64,000 nt of DNA. It comes from Nephrocerus scutellatus (Eukaryota > Arthropoda > Insecta > Diptera > Pipunculidae). This document shows, piece after piece, positions 1 through 11,905 of this stretch. The stretch lies in contig OX352764.1 of the NCBI GenBank assembly GCA_947095585.1, positions 75,130,816-75,194,815 on the forward strand, in the 5' to 3' direction. Position numbers and translations under genes: made by a program. Within the stretch, counting starts at the first letter, position 1. Every line of letters starts with the position of its first letter. The notes beneath the pieces were generated by a model, which did not search any database, was not told the DNA's origin, and saw only the letters and a list, made by a program, of their open reading frames with translations.

Positions 1-219
1 AACAAAAACCAACAAAAAACAAGGCACCGTGCTTATCCTGTCAAACGTTTTTGTTCTGAATTAATTTTTGTAGCTGTGTTTCACTTACAACATCTTCCTT
101 TGGTTTATTGCACTTGACTCAGTTATTTAGGCATTTAACTCAAAGAGAGATGTAGTTCTGAACAATGCGACAATTATCTTTGACATTTCAAGTGAAATGC
201 AAACTTTGCACATTATCAA

Positions 220-512
220 GTGTGTAAAAAATATGCTAAAAAAATTGAGAATATGGGTCCGATAACTTTCAAATTTTTACAAGAAGTGTTTTCCATCGAA
301 AATACATTTGAAGAAAATCGGGTAAATTTTGTTAAATGTTTGTATGGGAAATTCATATTAATAGAAAGTGTTGTCATCGGAGATGTGCAAAGTTTGAATA
401 AAATCGGGAAGTTTAGGAAGTGGCTTAAAAATTTATCACAAGATTTGGTCCGCCAGCTAGCCAGCCTGCCACAAACACACCGGCACGCGAACTTAATATA
501 GAGAGTTTAAAA
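220..512 (+). repeat. Family A repeat copy
   Basis: Two units in plus orientation (GTTTTCCATCGAAAATACAT near 287 and GTTGTCATCGGAGATGTGCA near 371), then the right terminus CGCGAACTTAATATAGAGAG at 487-506. The 93-codon ORF here is only the repeat read in one frame. Confidence 0.7.
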
Positions 513-519
513 ATCAATT

Positions 520-715
520 TCTATGTTTCTGTGCGTTAGACATCCCAAAACTCAAAAACTATCCATCCCATTGAGCTGAAACGTTTGCAAAGTGTTAACG
601 CCTATAGGCGGTGTTTAAAAAAGTGCACGAAGTGCTATAATTCCGTGGAGATGCGCTGGTTGTGCGCGTAGCGAAGCGCCCACGAATAGCTAGTAAAATA
701 TAATTATTTTAAGGA
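520..715 (-). repeat. Transposon tail (family B)
   Basis: On the minus strand: ACTAGCTATTCGTGGGCGCT, TCGCTACGCGC, then GTTTCAGCTCAATGGGATGG. The same arrangement (CTAGCTGTTTCCGGGCGCTT, then a TTTCAGCTCAATCGGCTG-type block) recurs near 39030 and 53490. It resembles the 3' parts of insect non-LTR or non-autonomous elements; the exact family is not identified. Confidence 0.4.
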
Positions 716-924
716 TGTCGAATGTACCTACCTTTTGGAGATATTAACAGACAAGTAAATATATGTATTTAAATTAAAATTAATGTTAAAGAAGTATTAG
801 AATGGGTATTAGAACTATGTGCTTAATCAAGTAATTTTGGACTTATACTATTACTAGTTCATAATTATTTTAATTTAATTTTAATTTTACATACATATGT
901 ATAGATTTTCTCACACGGTGCAAT

Positions 925-985
925 AAATTTTTCACTCCCTCTGATCTGGCTACTATCTACAAGGCGTTTATTTGCCTTAAAATTT
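925..985 (+). pseudogene. Short CR1-like reverse-transcriptase remnant
   Basis: Plus strand reads FTPSDLATIYKAFI, matching FTASDLATIYKAYI of the better preserved CR1-like copy at 8275-8736. Only this block is recognisable. Confidence 0.5.
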
Positions 986-1589
986 GCGAGATCAACAGAT
1001 TCGCTAGATAACCGCAGGAAGGTAAGGCATTTCCTATCGAAAACGGGAAATTTTTCCATCTGATGTTCCACCATATTGGACATTCATACGTCAAAATTGG
1101 TCTTACGCACTCCTATTTTTGCTGGGTTTTTAAAACCATCTGCACCAGCTATCTGCAAGTTTTTCCAATTGCGTATATGCAGAACAGGAACAATTTGGTC
1201 GCAGATCGGTATTTCCGCGTCTTAGAGTGGTACGAAACAGAATAACTTTGCACTTTGAATAACTAATCTTAAGCTTTCACGTTTCGCAGTAAGCCCGAAA
1301 TTCATTGAATTTTCTTAGCAAATTTCTTTGCATTTCCTCGACTCTCATCTTTGTCTCGAGTACGTATAGCATAATGCCGTTTTCATAAGTGAAGGACGCA
1401 TCCATATTCTTTAGCACTATATAATATAACAGATGTGGTGACGTAACTGCGCCCTCCGGAAGTCAGTTAGAGATATTGAAAACCCTAACAGTCGTGTTTT
1501 TATTATCTGTTATGCCAAATTTCTTTCCGTATATTATAGATATAATAATTTTTCACATGACCATGGACGAAAGTGACTGTTTCATACGC

Positions 1590-1830
1590 TATAACCTAAA
1601 CTCGAATATTAACCAGATTTTCTTAAAATTTAATACACATACACAATTTTGGACAAATTTTGTTTTAAAAATTAACCCGATTTTCTTTAAATTTTAAACG
1701 CATGTGTATCTCCGATGGACAACAGTGGAACAGGTAACGGGCTCCCTAACAAAAATTTTAAAAAATTTACCCGAAAACTGCACATTGTGTATTAATTTAC
1801 ACGAAAAATGGGTTGTTTTTTTTTTATTAT
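1590..1830 (-). repeat. Family A repeat copy, minus orientation
   Basis: Contains ACGCATGTGTATCTCCGATG and GGACAACAGTGGAACAGG, AATTAACCCGATTTTCTTTA, and finishes with the left terminus GGGTTGTTTTTTTTT near 1811. Two partial units. Confidence 0.65.
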
Positions 1831-2202
1831 ACTCCAATTATGAATTTTATTGAAAACAAATTACTGCGTAAAAAAAAGAAAAGTTTTGTCAATCCCCGAG
1901 TAAGTAAATTATTACGTTCGTACCTAATCGCGTTAACTATCGAACTAGACTGACACATCGTTCTGTTTATTGTGTGTGCAGCTGATGATGTTTTGGGCAG
2001 TATAGGTTTGTTTATTTTTTCGCTTGTTGGGAACGCCACATGTGTCATGACTACAGCGCTACCTATCTTCAAAGAAACCTTCCTGCAGACTAAGCAAACA
2101 TATTGTCCAAGTTTGGTGTCTATCGGCGGTTCTCGGGTTTTAGACGCTCGTACCCGGAACGCTTATTTTTATATATTAGGATTAGCATTAACCTTGTTTA
2201 AA

Positions 2203-2605
2203 AAAACAACCCATAAAAATAAAAATTTTCCTTAAAATTCTCTAATAACCAAAAGTATACTAAATTAAAATATATACACACGAAGCACTGCAACCCAACA
2301 ACAAAACAACCCCAATCAGTAAGTAAGCAGCGCTGCCTACAGCGCACAGCGCACAATGCACACAGAACACAGTCATTATAGTATGAAATAATCCGATGCC
2401 GGGAAAAAAAATTTGTATGGGAGCCCCCCGACCCCGCGGCCCTATCACTCTCAAATTTTAATAGAAAGTATTGTCACCGGAAATATACATTTCAATAAAA
2501 TCGGGCTTTAGGAAGTGTGTTAAAAATTGATCACAAGATTCTGCCCACCAGCCAGCCAGCCAGTCAGCACGCAAAGTTAATATAGAGAATTTAAAAAATT
2601 AAATC
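2203..2605 (+). repeat. Family A repeat copy with both ends and GCGC-rich insert
   Basis: Left terminus AAACAACCCATAAAAATAAA at about 2206, AAATTCTCTAATAACC near 2235, an insert (CACGAAGCACTGCAACCCAA, then GCAGCGCTGCCTACAGCGCA), one unit with GGGAGCCCCCCGACCCCGCG, and the right terminus CAAAGTTAATATAGAGAATT near 2570-2590. The same insert occurs at 54615-54990. Confidence 0.7.
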
Positions 2606-4280
2606 TTCTTGTGTAAAATAGTCTTAATCTGATTTAATAATTGTCGTTTTAAATCTTTTAAGCATCCGCACTCTTCAACGTCTCGCAACCTCATGTCCCT
2701 CATCACATATCGGCTTCTTTAAAATTAAAAACTATAATTATTATCTTAACCGAGCATTAACGGCTTAAGATAAACAAATCACAACCTGCGATACTTATAC
2801 TGATCTCTTAACCAAAACAACGGATTTCGAGCGATTGGCAATTCATTTTTGGACAAGTTTTGGTGCTACAAGAATTATTACCATGCAAAACTGTTAAAAA
2901 TACATGTCTTTGAAACTAAATACAGTGCAAAAAAAATATTATTTTCAACAAAGATTTCCAAAAAACCTTTGTTATTATAGATATTGAAAGTCTTTTTCCG
3001 TGATCCTTTTCTTTACGTGCTTTAACCTATAGAGCAATTTCTGCAATTTGCCTAAGGAATGAATACATAATTTTTCGTCTTCTCAAATAACTTCAGTCTC
3101 AGGGAAGTTGCGCTAGACTGCGCCATTATTATAATATTTTCGAAAGCCGATTAACTGTCATGCAATATTTAAAGTAAAGTAAAAAAAACTATTTAATTTT
3201 TCGTAAGAAGCAGAAGAAAATTCTTCGCTGTTTGGCCTGTTCGTCCTTCATGAAGAAATCCATGCCTTCTTACCTAGTTGCTTTGGGAAATTTATTGTTT
3301 CTTTTCACATTAGGATATTTCTTTTGTCGAATTGGTTTAGCGATTTGTAGCCAAACGGTGTGTTTTTGCTAGAAGAGATGAGTTTTATAAACCCTTTTTC
3401 AACTAGCCACTTTTGCCAATTCAAAGGATTGAAGAAATCCTTGAACATTTTGCATATAGTACATGTGTACGTAAAAACAGATCTGAATATCCAATTTTCT
3501 CTGTCTGTTTTTCAATCCTAAGGATGCGGGCGTGCATTGCGTTGCATTCTATGTTTCTTTCGGTTGGTTGCCGTTGAAAACTGGAATACTGACTACAGAG
3601 AATGTGCTATAATTCCTTTTTTTTGGCATTGGCAGTATTCCAGAGTTATAATGATATCATCCATAATTCATATCCGTTTTAGATTTTCGGCAGTTTTGCG
3701 GTTCTTTTCGTTTGAACATGGAGAACAAATGAAACGAAATCAGAAAGGAAGAAAAACGATCTGCTTTTTATTTTTGCGCTGCGGAATGGATATGAATTTC
3801 TTATCGACATGGAAAATATGTTGTGAGCTAATAGGAAATACTTTGTGTGTGTGTTTGTGACGAATACGACCGCAAACGATTTGCAGCGTTTAATCGTTGC
3901 AGGATTTGTTAATATTTGATATTCATATTTCTGTGGTCGAGTTGGTTTTCTCTGTGTGTCCAAATGGTTTGACTTATCTGAAAATTTTAAACTTAAACTT
4001 TACTTCCGGCATATTTGTAATTTAGATTTGCGCTATAATCTTCTTCTAGTTCTAACATTAATGGAAACTCACATAAATTACTATCATGTATACACTTGGT
4101 CGTACTGTATGCATAAATTTTAACTCAAAATGCGTAATGTTATGTTTTGCAAAGTAAACTGTTTCGCGTTTAATTTCATGTTCTTCATCTTTTAGTTGTC
4201 GTGTTGTCAAATAAATTTGTATAGAAAAAAACTCCTACTTATAATTATGACTCAACGCTAGCTTTTAACAAGCACACATT
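2606..4280. other. Unannotated intergenic DNA
   Basis: AT-rich with no supported gene. Opposite-strand ORFs of 107 and 94 codons overlap at 3537-3963; neither has a recognisable domain or biased composition, and I treat both as chance. Confidence 0.6.
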
Positions 4281-4281
4281 A

Positions 4282-4392
4282 TAAAACGAAAACCAAAACC
4301 AAACCAAAGCCTAAAGCGAAGACCAAAGCGAAAACTAATACGAAAGCCAAAGCCAAAACCAAAATTAAAACCAAAACCAAAACTCAAACCCA
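4282..4392. repeat. AAAACC-like hexanucleotide minisatellite
   Basis: About 18 imperfect 6-bp units of the type AAAACC, AAAGCC and AAAGCG (ACGAAAACCAAAACCAAACC at the start). It is not the canonical insect telomere repeat TTAGG, and flies lack that repeat anyway. Confidence 0.8.
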
Positions 4393-4417
4393 TATTGATG
4401 ACTTCATTTTATTACAT

Positions 4418-5615
4418 TCTCTATACTCGTATTAACTTTGCTTGCCTGTGGGTGTGTTTGCTTGTGCCTGGTCAATGTGATCAATTTTTAACTTACTGCC
4501 TAAAGACCGATTTTATTCAAACTTTGCACACATGTGTTTTTTTAAATCATTTATTTCATCCAATTTAAATTCATAATGTAATGGTTAGAAAAAAAATAAA
4601 TAAACTTACAAGCTATATTAGTTTATATATAAATTTCCTGATAGAGGTACTCGGTACTAGGTGGCAGATACTTAAGGGGATGATTCCTTGGTTAGTTTCG
4701 TGAAAAAAATCGTATTGGAGGGAGGGGTCTATTTTCATCCCCGTGTACGTAGCGTTTTAATGCGAAGATATGAACTTTTGACCTTACATCACTTCACACC
4801 CTGTAACTCTTGAACACTTCTAGCTACAAGGTCACGGTTGGTAATTTTTTAAGATAAAATAATGTAAATGTAAAATAGCTTTTTGTAAACATTTTGGAAA
4901 CCCGGGACCCCGGGGTCGTGAGGCCCCATGCTTATTAAAAAAAAGTAACTCGATTTTCTACAAATTTTATATACATTTGTATCTCCGATGTACAACACTT
5001 TTTGTAAAAATTTTGGAGGCCTCATACAAATTTTTAAAAAAAATTAAAACGATTTTCTTCAAATTTTATATTCAGGTGTATCTTCAAAGGACAACAGTTT
5101 TTGTAAACATTTTGGAGACATGTGTTTCTCGGATGAAAAATACTTTTTGTACAAATTTTGGAGACCACGGGCCCCAGGCTCATTGGGCCCCAAATTGTTT
5201 TTTTAAAAAAATTAACCTGATTTTTTTTAAATTTAATAAACGTGTGTATCTCCGAAATCCCGATTTTCTTCAAATTTTATACACCTGTTTTTCTCCGATG
5301 GACAAAGCTTTTTGTAAATTTGTTGGAGTGATAAAGCCCTAAGACCCGTTGTCTATGTAAATTTTTTAAAAATTAGCCCGATTTTCTTCAAATTTTAACA
5401 CATACCCATCTCCTATTAGAGAATTTACATGAAAAATTTTAATTTTTATGGGTTTTTTTTTAATTAACCCGAATTTATTCAAATTTTGTACACATGTGTA
5501 TCTCCGATGACAAAACTTTTTATAAATACTTGTAAGTAAATTTTATTCAAATTTCGCACATATGTATCTCCGATTTAAGAATCTACATTTACAACCCAAA
5601 TGGGTTGTTTTAATC
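4418..5615 (-). repeat. Family A repeat copy, minus orientation, interrupted by a hAT-type fragment
   Basis: Begins with the complement of the right terminus (ATTCTCTATACTCGTATTAA, TTTGCTTGCCTGTGGG), has one unit to about 4545, is interrupted by the fragment at 4659-4880, and continues with about six units (cores TGTATCTCCGATG near 4979, 5069, 5245, 5294, 5500 and 5566). Left-terminus-like sequence AAATTTTAATTTTTATGGGT occurs near 5434. Confidence 0.75.
4659..4880 (+). repeat. Truncated copy of the hAT-type element (left arm only)
   Basis: Matches 44931-45150 of the full element: GGTGGCAGATACTTAAGGGG, ATTCCTTGGTTAGTTTCGTG, AAAAAAATCGTATTGGAGGG, GTACGTAGCGTTTTAA, CACACCCTGTAACTCTTGAA and TCTAGCTACAAGGTCAC. 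The CAGGGTG terminus and the right half are missing. It interrupts a minus-oriented family A copy. Confidence 0.78.
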
Positions 5616-7835
5616 ATTTATATGTATGATTATATATATGTGATTTTGTAGGAATCATCAATTCAAGAACTCAAAATTTAAGCAAATAACTCTTTACTCT
5701 GGCGAAAAGTTAAAACATTCAAAAGTTATTTTTCCATGCTCCATTAAGTTCAGATTTGAATCAAACTTTAACTCCCATTTAATTTAATTGCCAATTGAAG
5801 AATTCTAACCTAACGATTGCTTATGCTCTATTTACGATTTAGCATTTGCAATCATGTTTGCCGAACAAGTACACGCTCAGGTATTGCAGAAAATTTGAGT
5901 TAAAATCCAAAACTTTTTAATTGCATTTTGAAGCTTAAAAAAAATCTTCAAAAAGCAAACGTTTTCATTCGTACTCTCTGGCAACACTTTGAATGGCGTT
6001 ATACAAAGCATGAAACATTTTATTATGTGTAAAAAAACGTAAAAACCAATTAAACAAACAGAAAACAACTGCTGTAAAATTGAATGAATTTCGTGTTTTT
6101 TGTGCATCAATCCAATGCAGATGGGGCTTAACAGCCTCAAGGATTTTCGTTCGCAATCTATGCTCGATAGCGCGTTAAAGTTATTTTTCGGTGTTTACCC
6201 CTCAATCTTGTGCGGCAAGTTCTGCTTACTATTATGGGTCGCTGTAGCGTGTAATGTGTAATGAAATGAAAGTCCTTACGTTGTGGGAAAAATGAAAAAG
6301 TTTTTCGAAAAACAAACTAACAAAAACCACACATGAAAGCTCTACTAGGCCGCACAATGCTAATGCAGGTATAAACTTCGTTGACAAAATGTATGTGATA
6401 GTGATCGTACCGATGGGGATAAGAGTATCAAATCAATAAAGAGACAAATTAGAGACTATTCTTTAAATCCTAGATAATCTGCATATCCATTTTATTTCGT
6501 CTAGCGAAGGCTGCAGAAGTAACGAATGATCGAGTGAACTCAATTTCGAGTTGCACTGAATTAAGTGAGCATTTACCTATCAAATGCTCAACCTTTAAGT
6601 TATTAAAACGACTTATTATAAACAATAATAATATAATAAGGATATATACGATTCAGGCTCAAATACGGCCATGGTTTTTGAACATATCCCCTAAAGGTAA
6701 GAACAACAATCTGAAAGGGAAATATCAATAGTTAAGCGAGTTCTGCTCTGGTTAAAACTCAATTAAAGTTTTTGCCCACAAAACGGAACGAGCAATGCGG
6801 GCCTTTTTTTCTTTTCCCCCCTCAAAACTGATGTAAATTGAATCGAATTGAATTCGAGATTTTAGCCGAATAAAGGAGGTGGTAAAGGAAAGTCGAGATA
6901 TTGTTTAATATGCATTGCAACACATCCTTAGAAATAAATGCATCAGAGGGTTGTGGTTTAGTTTATTGTTTTCAGTTTGTTTGATTGGTTTTCCTGTAAT
7001 TAGTAAACTACTTGTAAATTTTGCATAGAAACTATAAACTAAATGGATTTTTTTCTAATTTATTGAATACTAAAAAACTTTTTTTAGTGCAATTACAGGT
7101 GGTGCTTAAAACGTTTATGTGTTTTATTGATATTTTATTGATGGAAGAATGTTATTACATTTGTTTAATTGCATGTGGGGTAAATAGCTTCTTATCTATT
7201 GTTTTTAAATGTGCACATGTGAAAAGTGGCTTTCACCCTTATAATATAACCCACAGCATGTTGGGAGATGATAAGCGAGCAAGATAAGTATATTTAATGC
7301 AAGTAGATCATAAGCTCAGTGCGTAGGATACGGATTACGGATTTAGAATATCTTGACTATTTATTTTTCAGGTTAAAATAATATACTATTATTTATGTAA
7401 CATGATTTAAAATAGATTAAAGTACTACTATTTGATATAATACTAGATAACCCGAAAAATGAAAAAAAAATGAACGTCTTCTTCTGTCCCACTTTCAATA
7501 AATTTGTATGTGATCGTTTTGTGAATTTATGAAAAACTATTTGAAATGTTAAACCAAAGTGAAAATGAGAAAAAAACGTCAACCAAATAATTTATTTTCC
7601 TTCATTAACTTTGAAATATCAATGCATCCCAAGGTGCTTTATTTTCATTTCGATTTCGATTGCAATGTCATAGCAAACCAATCAAAACAAATCATTTGAA
7701 AATACTTTATCGGCGGTGATCATGTTTACGTTATCAAAAATAATTATGTGTTGCGATTTTTAGTCACATTATTGTGTTACATTTTTAAATTTTGGGAATT
7801 AAGAAATGACTTAATTTGTATGATTTGTATGAAAC
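5616..7835. other. Unannotated intergenic DNA
   Basis: No gene, recognisable transposon or strong repeat seen. ORFs up to 88 codons are in line with chance in AT-rich DNA. Confidence 0.55.
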
Positions 7836-7839
7836 TCAT

Positions 7840-8205
7840 TATGGTCTTTTGAGGGTCCTCTGGGGAATCTTTTGGGAGTTTCTCAAGGATCTTTTGAGGG
7901 TCCTCTGGGGGTCTTTTGAACGTCCTTTGATGGTCCTTTGGGGATCTTTAGGGGGTCTTTTGGGGATCTTTGGGGGTCTTTTGAGGGTTTTTTAAGGTAT
8001 TTATAGGAGTCTTTTGAGGATATTTTGGAAAGTATTTTGAGGATCTTTTGCAGGTCTTTGGTGGGCTTTTTGAGGATCAGGATCTTTTGGGAAATCTTTA
8101 ATAATTTTTTGGGTCTTGGTGTTATTTTGTGGAGTCTTTTGGGGTCTTTTTGGGGTCTTTTGAGGGTTTTTGGGGGTCTTTTTGGAAGTATTTTGAGGAT
8201 ATTTT
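7840..8205 (+). repeat. TCTTTTGGGG-type minisatellite
   Basis: Imperfect tandem units of about 10-22 bp such as GGTCTTTTGAGG, GGATCTTTGGGG and GGTCTTTTGGGG, with long strand asymmetry (G and T only over long stretches on the plus strand). It directly follows the 3' end of the CR1-like element at 8205, as though it were the element's 3' tail. The reverse-complement array occurs at 17240-17985. Confidence 0.82.
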
Positions 8206-9200
8206 ATTGTAATTGCGAATGCAAACCGCACCCGAAACTGCAAGCGCTTTTTTTATTTTTATAATGTACACGAGCTAAAGGAATTTGCATTGTCTTAAAT
8301 GACTGCAGATCATATAAATGCGGAAACACAGAATCGGGCAATTTATTCCACATAACTGTAGTGCGACTGAAGAAGGAATCTCTGAATTGGTAAGTACGTC
8401 CCAAGATAGGCCTAATGGAAGATCCGTGGGCTCGAGTTGAGGCACGGGTATTACGGATGGGTTCGAGAATGGGCGGGATGCATATGGATATTTATTTTGC
8501 TTGTGAAAAAAGCGATATAACAGTGACAAGCAGGAAACATTCCTACGATGTTCAAGTGATTCAGTTGTTTTCGCGATATTTACGTCACCAATAAGTTTTA
8601 TCGCGCGGTTCTGAACTCTGTCTAGTAGATGCAATGTCGTCTTGGGAGCACCTGCCCAGACAATACAGTTATATTCAAGTTTATGGCGAATATATGCCTT
8701 GTAAATAGTAGCCAGATCTGAAGCAGTGAAGAACATTGCACCGTTTTCGGAAACCTAAACATTTCGCAGCATTCTTAGCGATGGCAAATATGTGGTCGTT
8801 CCAACGAAGCTTGTTGTTGACGCATATACCGAGAATTGCGAGTTTTCTTCATTAACATGTTTAACATACGTTGTTGTTCAAGTTCCACTTATGAAGAAGT
8901 TCCACGATGAAGAGTGGCGTGCAGAAAGCGTGAAATCATATGAAAAGCTAAGAGTGCTGTCGTCAGCGAAAGAATGGATTGGATTTAAAGTGGCGGATAG
9001 GAGATCATTAATGAAAATCAGAAAGAGTGTCGGCGACAAAACAGAGTCTTGGGGAACACCGTCGTTTATGCGGTAAATATTGGATTTTAATCCGTCCAAT
9101 ACGACCTGAATTGAACGGTCAGAAAGGTAGTTACTAGTCCAATCGAGCAGGGTGTTACTAATCTCCTCAGTAGAGAGGATTGCATTCAGTCGAATAAAAT
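8205..9200 (-). mobile_element. 5'-truncated CR1-like non-LTR retrotransposon, 3' part
   Basis: Minus-strand order: LLDWTSNYLSDRSIQVVLDG near 9170-9090, NDGVPQDSVLSPTLFLIFIN (RT motif with G-to-D change in PQGSVLSP), HSFADDSTLSFS with the catalytic FADD box near 8965, then the thumb region FTASDLATIYKAYIRHKLEY, HLLDRVQNRAIKLIGD and SLEHRRNVSCLSLLYRFFHK from 8736. A frameshift near 8400 separates this from DSFFSRTTVMWNKLPDSVFP. The endonuclease and 5' RT are missing, and the reading frame is broken at least twice. Confidence 0.8.
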
Positions 9201-9519
9201 TCTCCGCTATCTGTCAGCTCAGCAACAAAAACTTTTTAAAGTCAACTGCCAATGTGAAGTGAGAGAGCGAATCCAAAATAATTTTGTCTCATAAAATTCT
9301 AGATAATTCTCCGGTTCCTCAGCAAGCAAGCATGTTCGAGTAACTGAGGACACGAAGTATACTGAGCCCTCCGCATCTCGAACGCGCCTATTGGGATCCG
9401 TTGACAAATCGCGCGGATTATTGAATCTATTGGAATAGAAATGAAATTACGCCTTTTGTTGGACAGAACGCGAATCAACACAAAAGTAAAAACAAATTTC
9501 ATTTTAGTTTAATTTAGGC

Positions 9520-10035
9520 TGGAATGCGGTTTTCTAGATTTTTAATTTTACCGAAAATATTCAATTGAGTTATTTCCCCAAAAAATATCCATTTTATTGT
9601 TTTCAAAATTTTCCTATTCTCTTTTGTAATTTTCCGGACTTTCTTTTGCTAAAAATGTCTAAAAAATCAACCAAATGTGTCGTTCTTTTTGTCAGTTATG
9701 ATCGAGAGTGCATAATGAAATTATGATGTTTGTTGTTTGTCCGAACTTTTCGACTTTCCTTTGTAATTGTCATTCTTTCCAGGACCATAACGAACAAAAC
9801 AAAAAAAATTACGCAATCCATCGTTCGAATCTGGAGTTATGGTCGCGAGTTCATACAAAAATCCACTTTCAGTTTTTCTCGAATTTTCTTATTTTCCGGC
9901 AAACTTTTCTATTTTTTTCGCATAGGACCATCGGACTATGAGAAACATTTCAAAATAAAAATGATTCAAATCGGTTCAGCCGTCAAGTGATGCGGTTACC
10001 AACGAACAGCATTTAATTTTTATATATATAGATTA
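9520..10035 (+). repeat. Possible non-autonomous element tail
   Basis: AT-rich stretch ending GATTCAAATCGGTTCAGCCG, then ACGAACAGCATTTAATTTTT and TATATATATAG, the type of ending seen in insect non-LTR-derived repeats. The left limit is uncertain and there is no coding sequence. Confidence 0.35.
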
Positions 10036-10279
10036 CAAATATTATAACAGTAAGTTAATTTACGTTATATTTTTTTTCTTTATTTAATAAATTGAATTAT
10101 TTTACAATTGTTTGAATGAGTCCGTCTAAAAAATATAAAATTAATAAATAATAACGGTTCTGCAACACTGATCACTTAAAATCAAAGCAGTTTCTAGATT
10201 TTCTTTATGTATAAGCTTAAGCAACAATATACAATTGAGGAAAATAAATAAAAAATAAATATTTCGCTTGTAGAATTAA

Positions 10280-10530
10280 CGATAAAACAGTGACAAGCAA
10301 AAAATATTCTTTCGACGATGAAGCGAATATCTTATCGTCCTAATGTTTTCTTTACCAAAAAGATTCAACGTGCTGCCCTGTGTTGTGTCTAGAAAATACA
10401 AGGTGGGCTTCCGTGTACCTGAACAAGTATTAGAGTCATTCTGAAATAGCAGTCAGATCAGAGATATTAAAATATGAAAGTATGAAAGCAAACATGTGGC
10501 ACTTCCACATATTGTAGTCGTGCATTAAAT
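10280..10530 (-). pseudogene. Decayed CR1-like reverse-transcriptase remnant
   Basis: Aligns by eye to 8510-8800: AAACAGTGACAAGCA matches ATAACAGTGACAAGCA, and TAGCAGTCAGATCAGAGATA matches TAGTAGCCAGATCTGAAGCA, followed by a matching CAAACATGTGGCACTTCCA. No frame is open. Confidence 0.5.
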
Positions 10531-11074
10531 CTTAACGGTGTGAAAACATCAGCGAAGAGCTACATGTTTTGATTAAGTTTTGACTACTTCAATACTCATA
10601 TACACTCTTTTAAAATTAAATGTGATTTTTCCAAAAGCCAGTTGCGTATTTCATAATATATGATAATTATTAAAAATTGCAAAGAAAACATTCGACATAT
10701 TAAAATGGCGTGCAACCCAAAAATCAAGCACTTGCGAAAGTTTTACGACAAAATGCAAAATGTTTATCATGGACCTTTATTTAACTTCATGCCAATCCTT
10801 TGTAGTCGATTTTGATAAATTTTCGGTTATTTTATTGATTTGGTTTCGGTCAGCTATCAGCAAAAAAAGGGAAATCACACTTAGCATTTATACACGAGCC
10901 AAATCTATTCTGTCTGGAGAAAGACCGGCAATTTTTCTCCAAAAAAGAAAATGTTGAATGCGTTCTAGTCTCTGCAAAGTATGTTTGGTACGAGCTAATA
11001 ACGTCGCTGGTAAAAAATGTTTCAGTCTCAGAACCAAAATAGGTAAACGATTTAAGAATTTTGGAACCTACGCT

Positions 11075-11905
11075 CACTGAAAGAGCTCAAGCAGCTAGTT
11101 GATACGCTATCCAAATATAAAGCTGATACAACAGCAACCCGGGAGATGATATGGACGGCGAATGGTGTCTTACAAAAATCAGAATATGATATGCCGTCTT
11201 GCGAGACACCATGTTGCCGGGATGGGCTTTCTAGTCAGCAGCAGGATGAAGCCCACCGTAATCGATGAAGCAATCAATGAACGGCTATGCACTCTTCGCG
11301 TGCCGCACAAATTTAAAAACATTAGCCTCATAAACGATCACGTACCTACAGAGAATACCCAGATGATTAGAAAGAGAATTGTTCTCGGATCACTATCAAG
11401 CCCATCCAACATTTATAAATGGTCCTACAAATGGGATGGACTAATCTGCGTTCTCTTCAAACTGCTATTGGAGAGAGTTATCCGAGACTCTAATTTAATG
11501 CTGAGAGGAATCCTGCATAAGTCCATTTAGATTTAGATACTGGCTTACGGAGAATAAAACGGCATCATTGGTAGAAACTAAATAACTTAAGAGAAACTTT
11601 TACCTAGATAGATTGGTATGTACATAAATAAGAGCGAAACAAAGTTCATAGTGGCCACGTCTGCGAGCAGAAGTTCCAATATATTGGTCCCTCAGTTAAG
11701 ATAGTAGAGCCCGAATTCAAAGTAGTGCAATCCTCTAATAATCTAGGATCAATTGTATCATTCGATAACAGCTTGGAACCCAAAACCAGAGGAAGAAAGG
11801 TTCTAGCAGGACATCCATGTCGCATAAGCGAAGAGTATCCTCTTCAGAAAGTCCTTTGTGCTAGGAAATATGGGACACGAAAACATAATTTTTTGGTACA
11901 TAATC
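11075..11905 (+). mobile_element. RTE-clade retrotransposon copy with large internal deletion
   Basis: Starts with the endonuclease region also found at 28370 (ACGCTCACTGAAAGAGCTCA), reads MGFLVSSRMKPTVID, NERLCTLRVPHKFKNISLIN and VPTENTQM, and then jumps near 11395 from the endonuclease directly into the RT palm (LSSPSNI..., ICVLFKLLLERVIRDSN). About 1.5 kb present in the 28190 copy is absent. It ends with KVLCARKYGTRKHN. Several stops. Confidence 0.75.

Noticed and set aside
3537..3963. Overlapping 107- and 94-codon ORFs on opposite strands
   Set aside because: No recognisable domain, signal or compositional bias; the length is within chance for AT-rich DNA.
4977..5342. 121-codon ORF on the plus strand
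   Set aside because: It is family A repeat units read through; the repeated phenylalanine/lysine phrases follow the unit period.
8001..8264. Proline/lysine-rich ORF on the minus strand and leucine/glycine-rich ORF on the plus strand
   Set aside because: Both are translations of the TCTTTTGGGG minisatellite, not low-complexity proteins.
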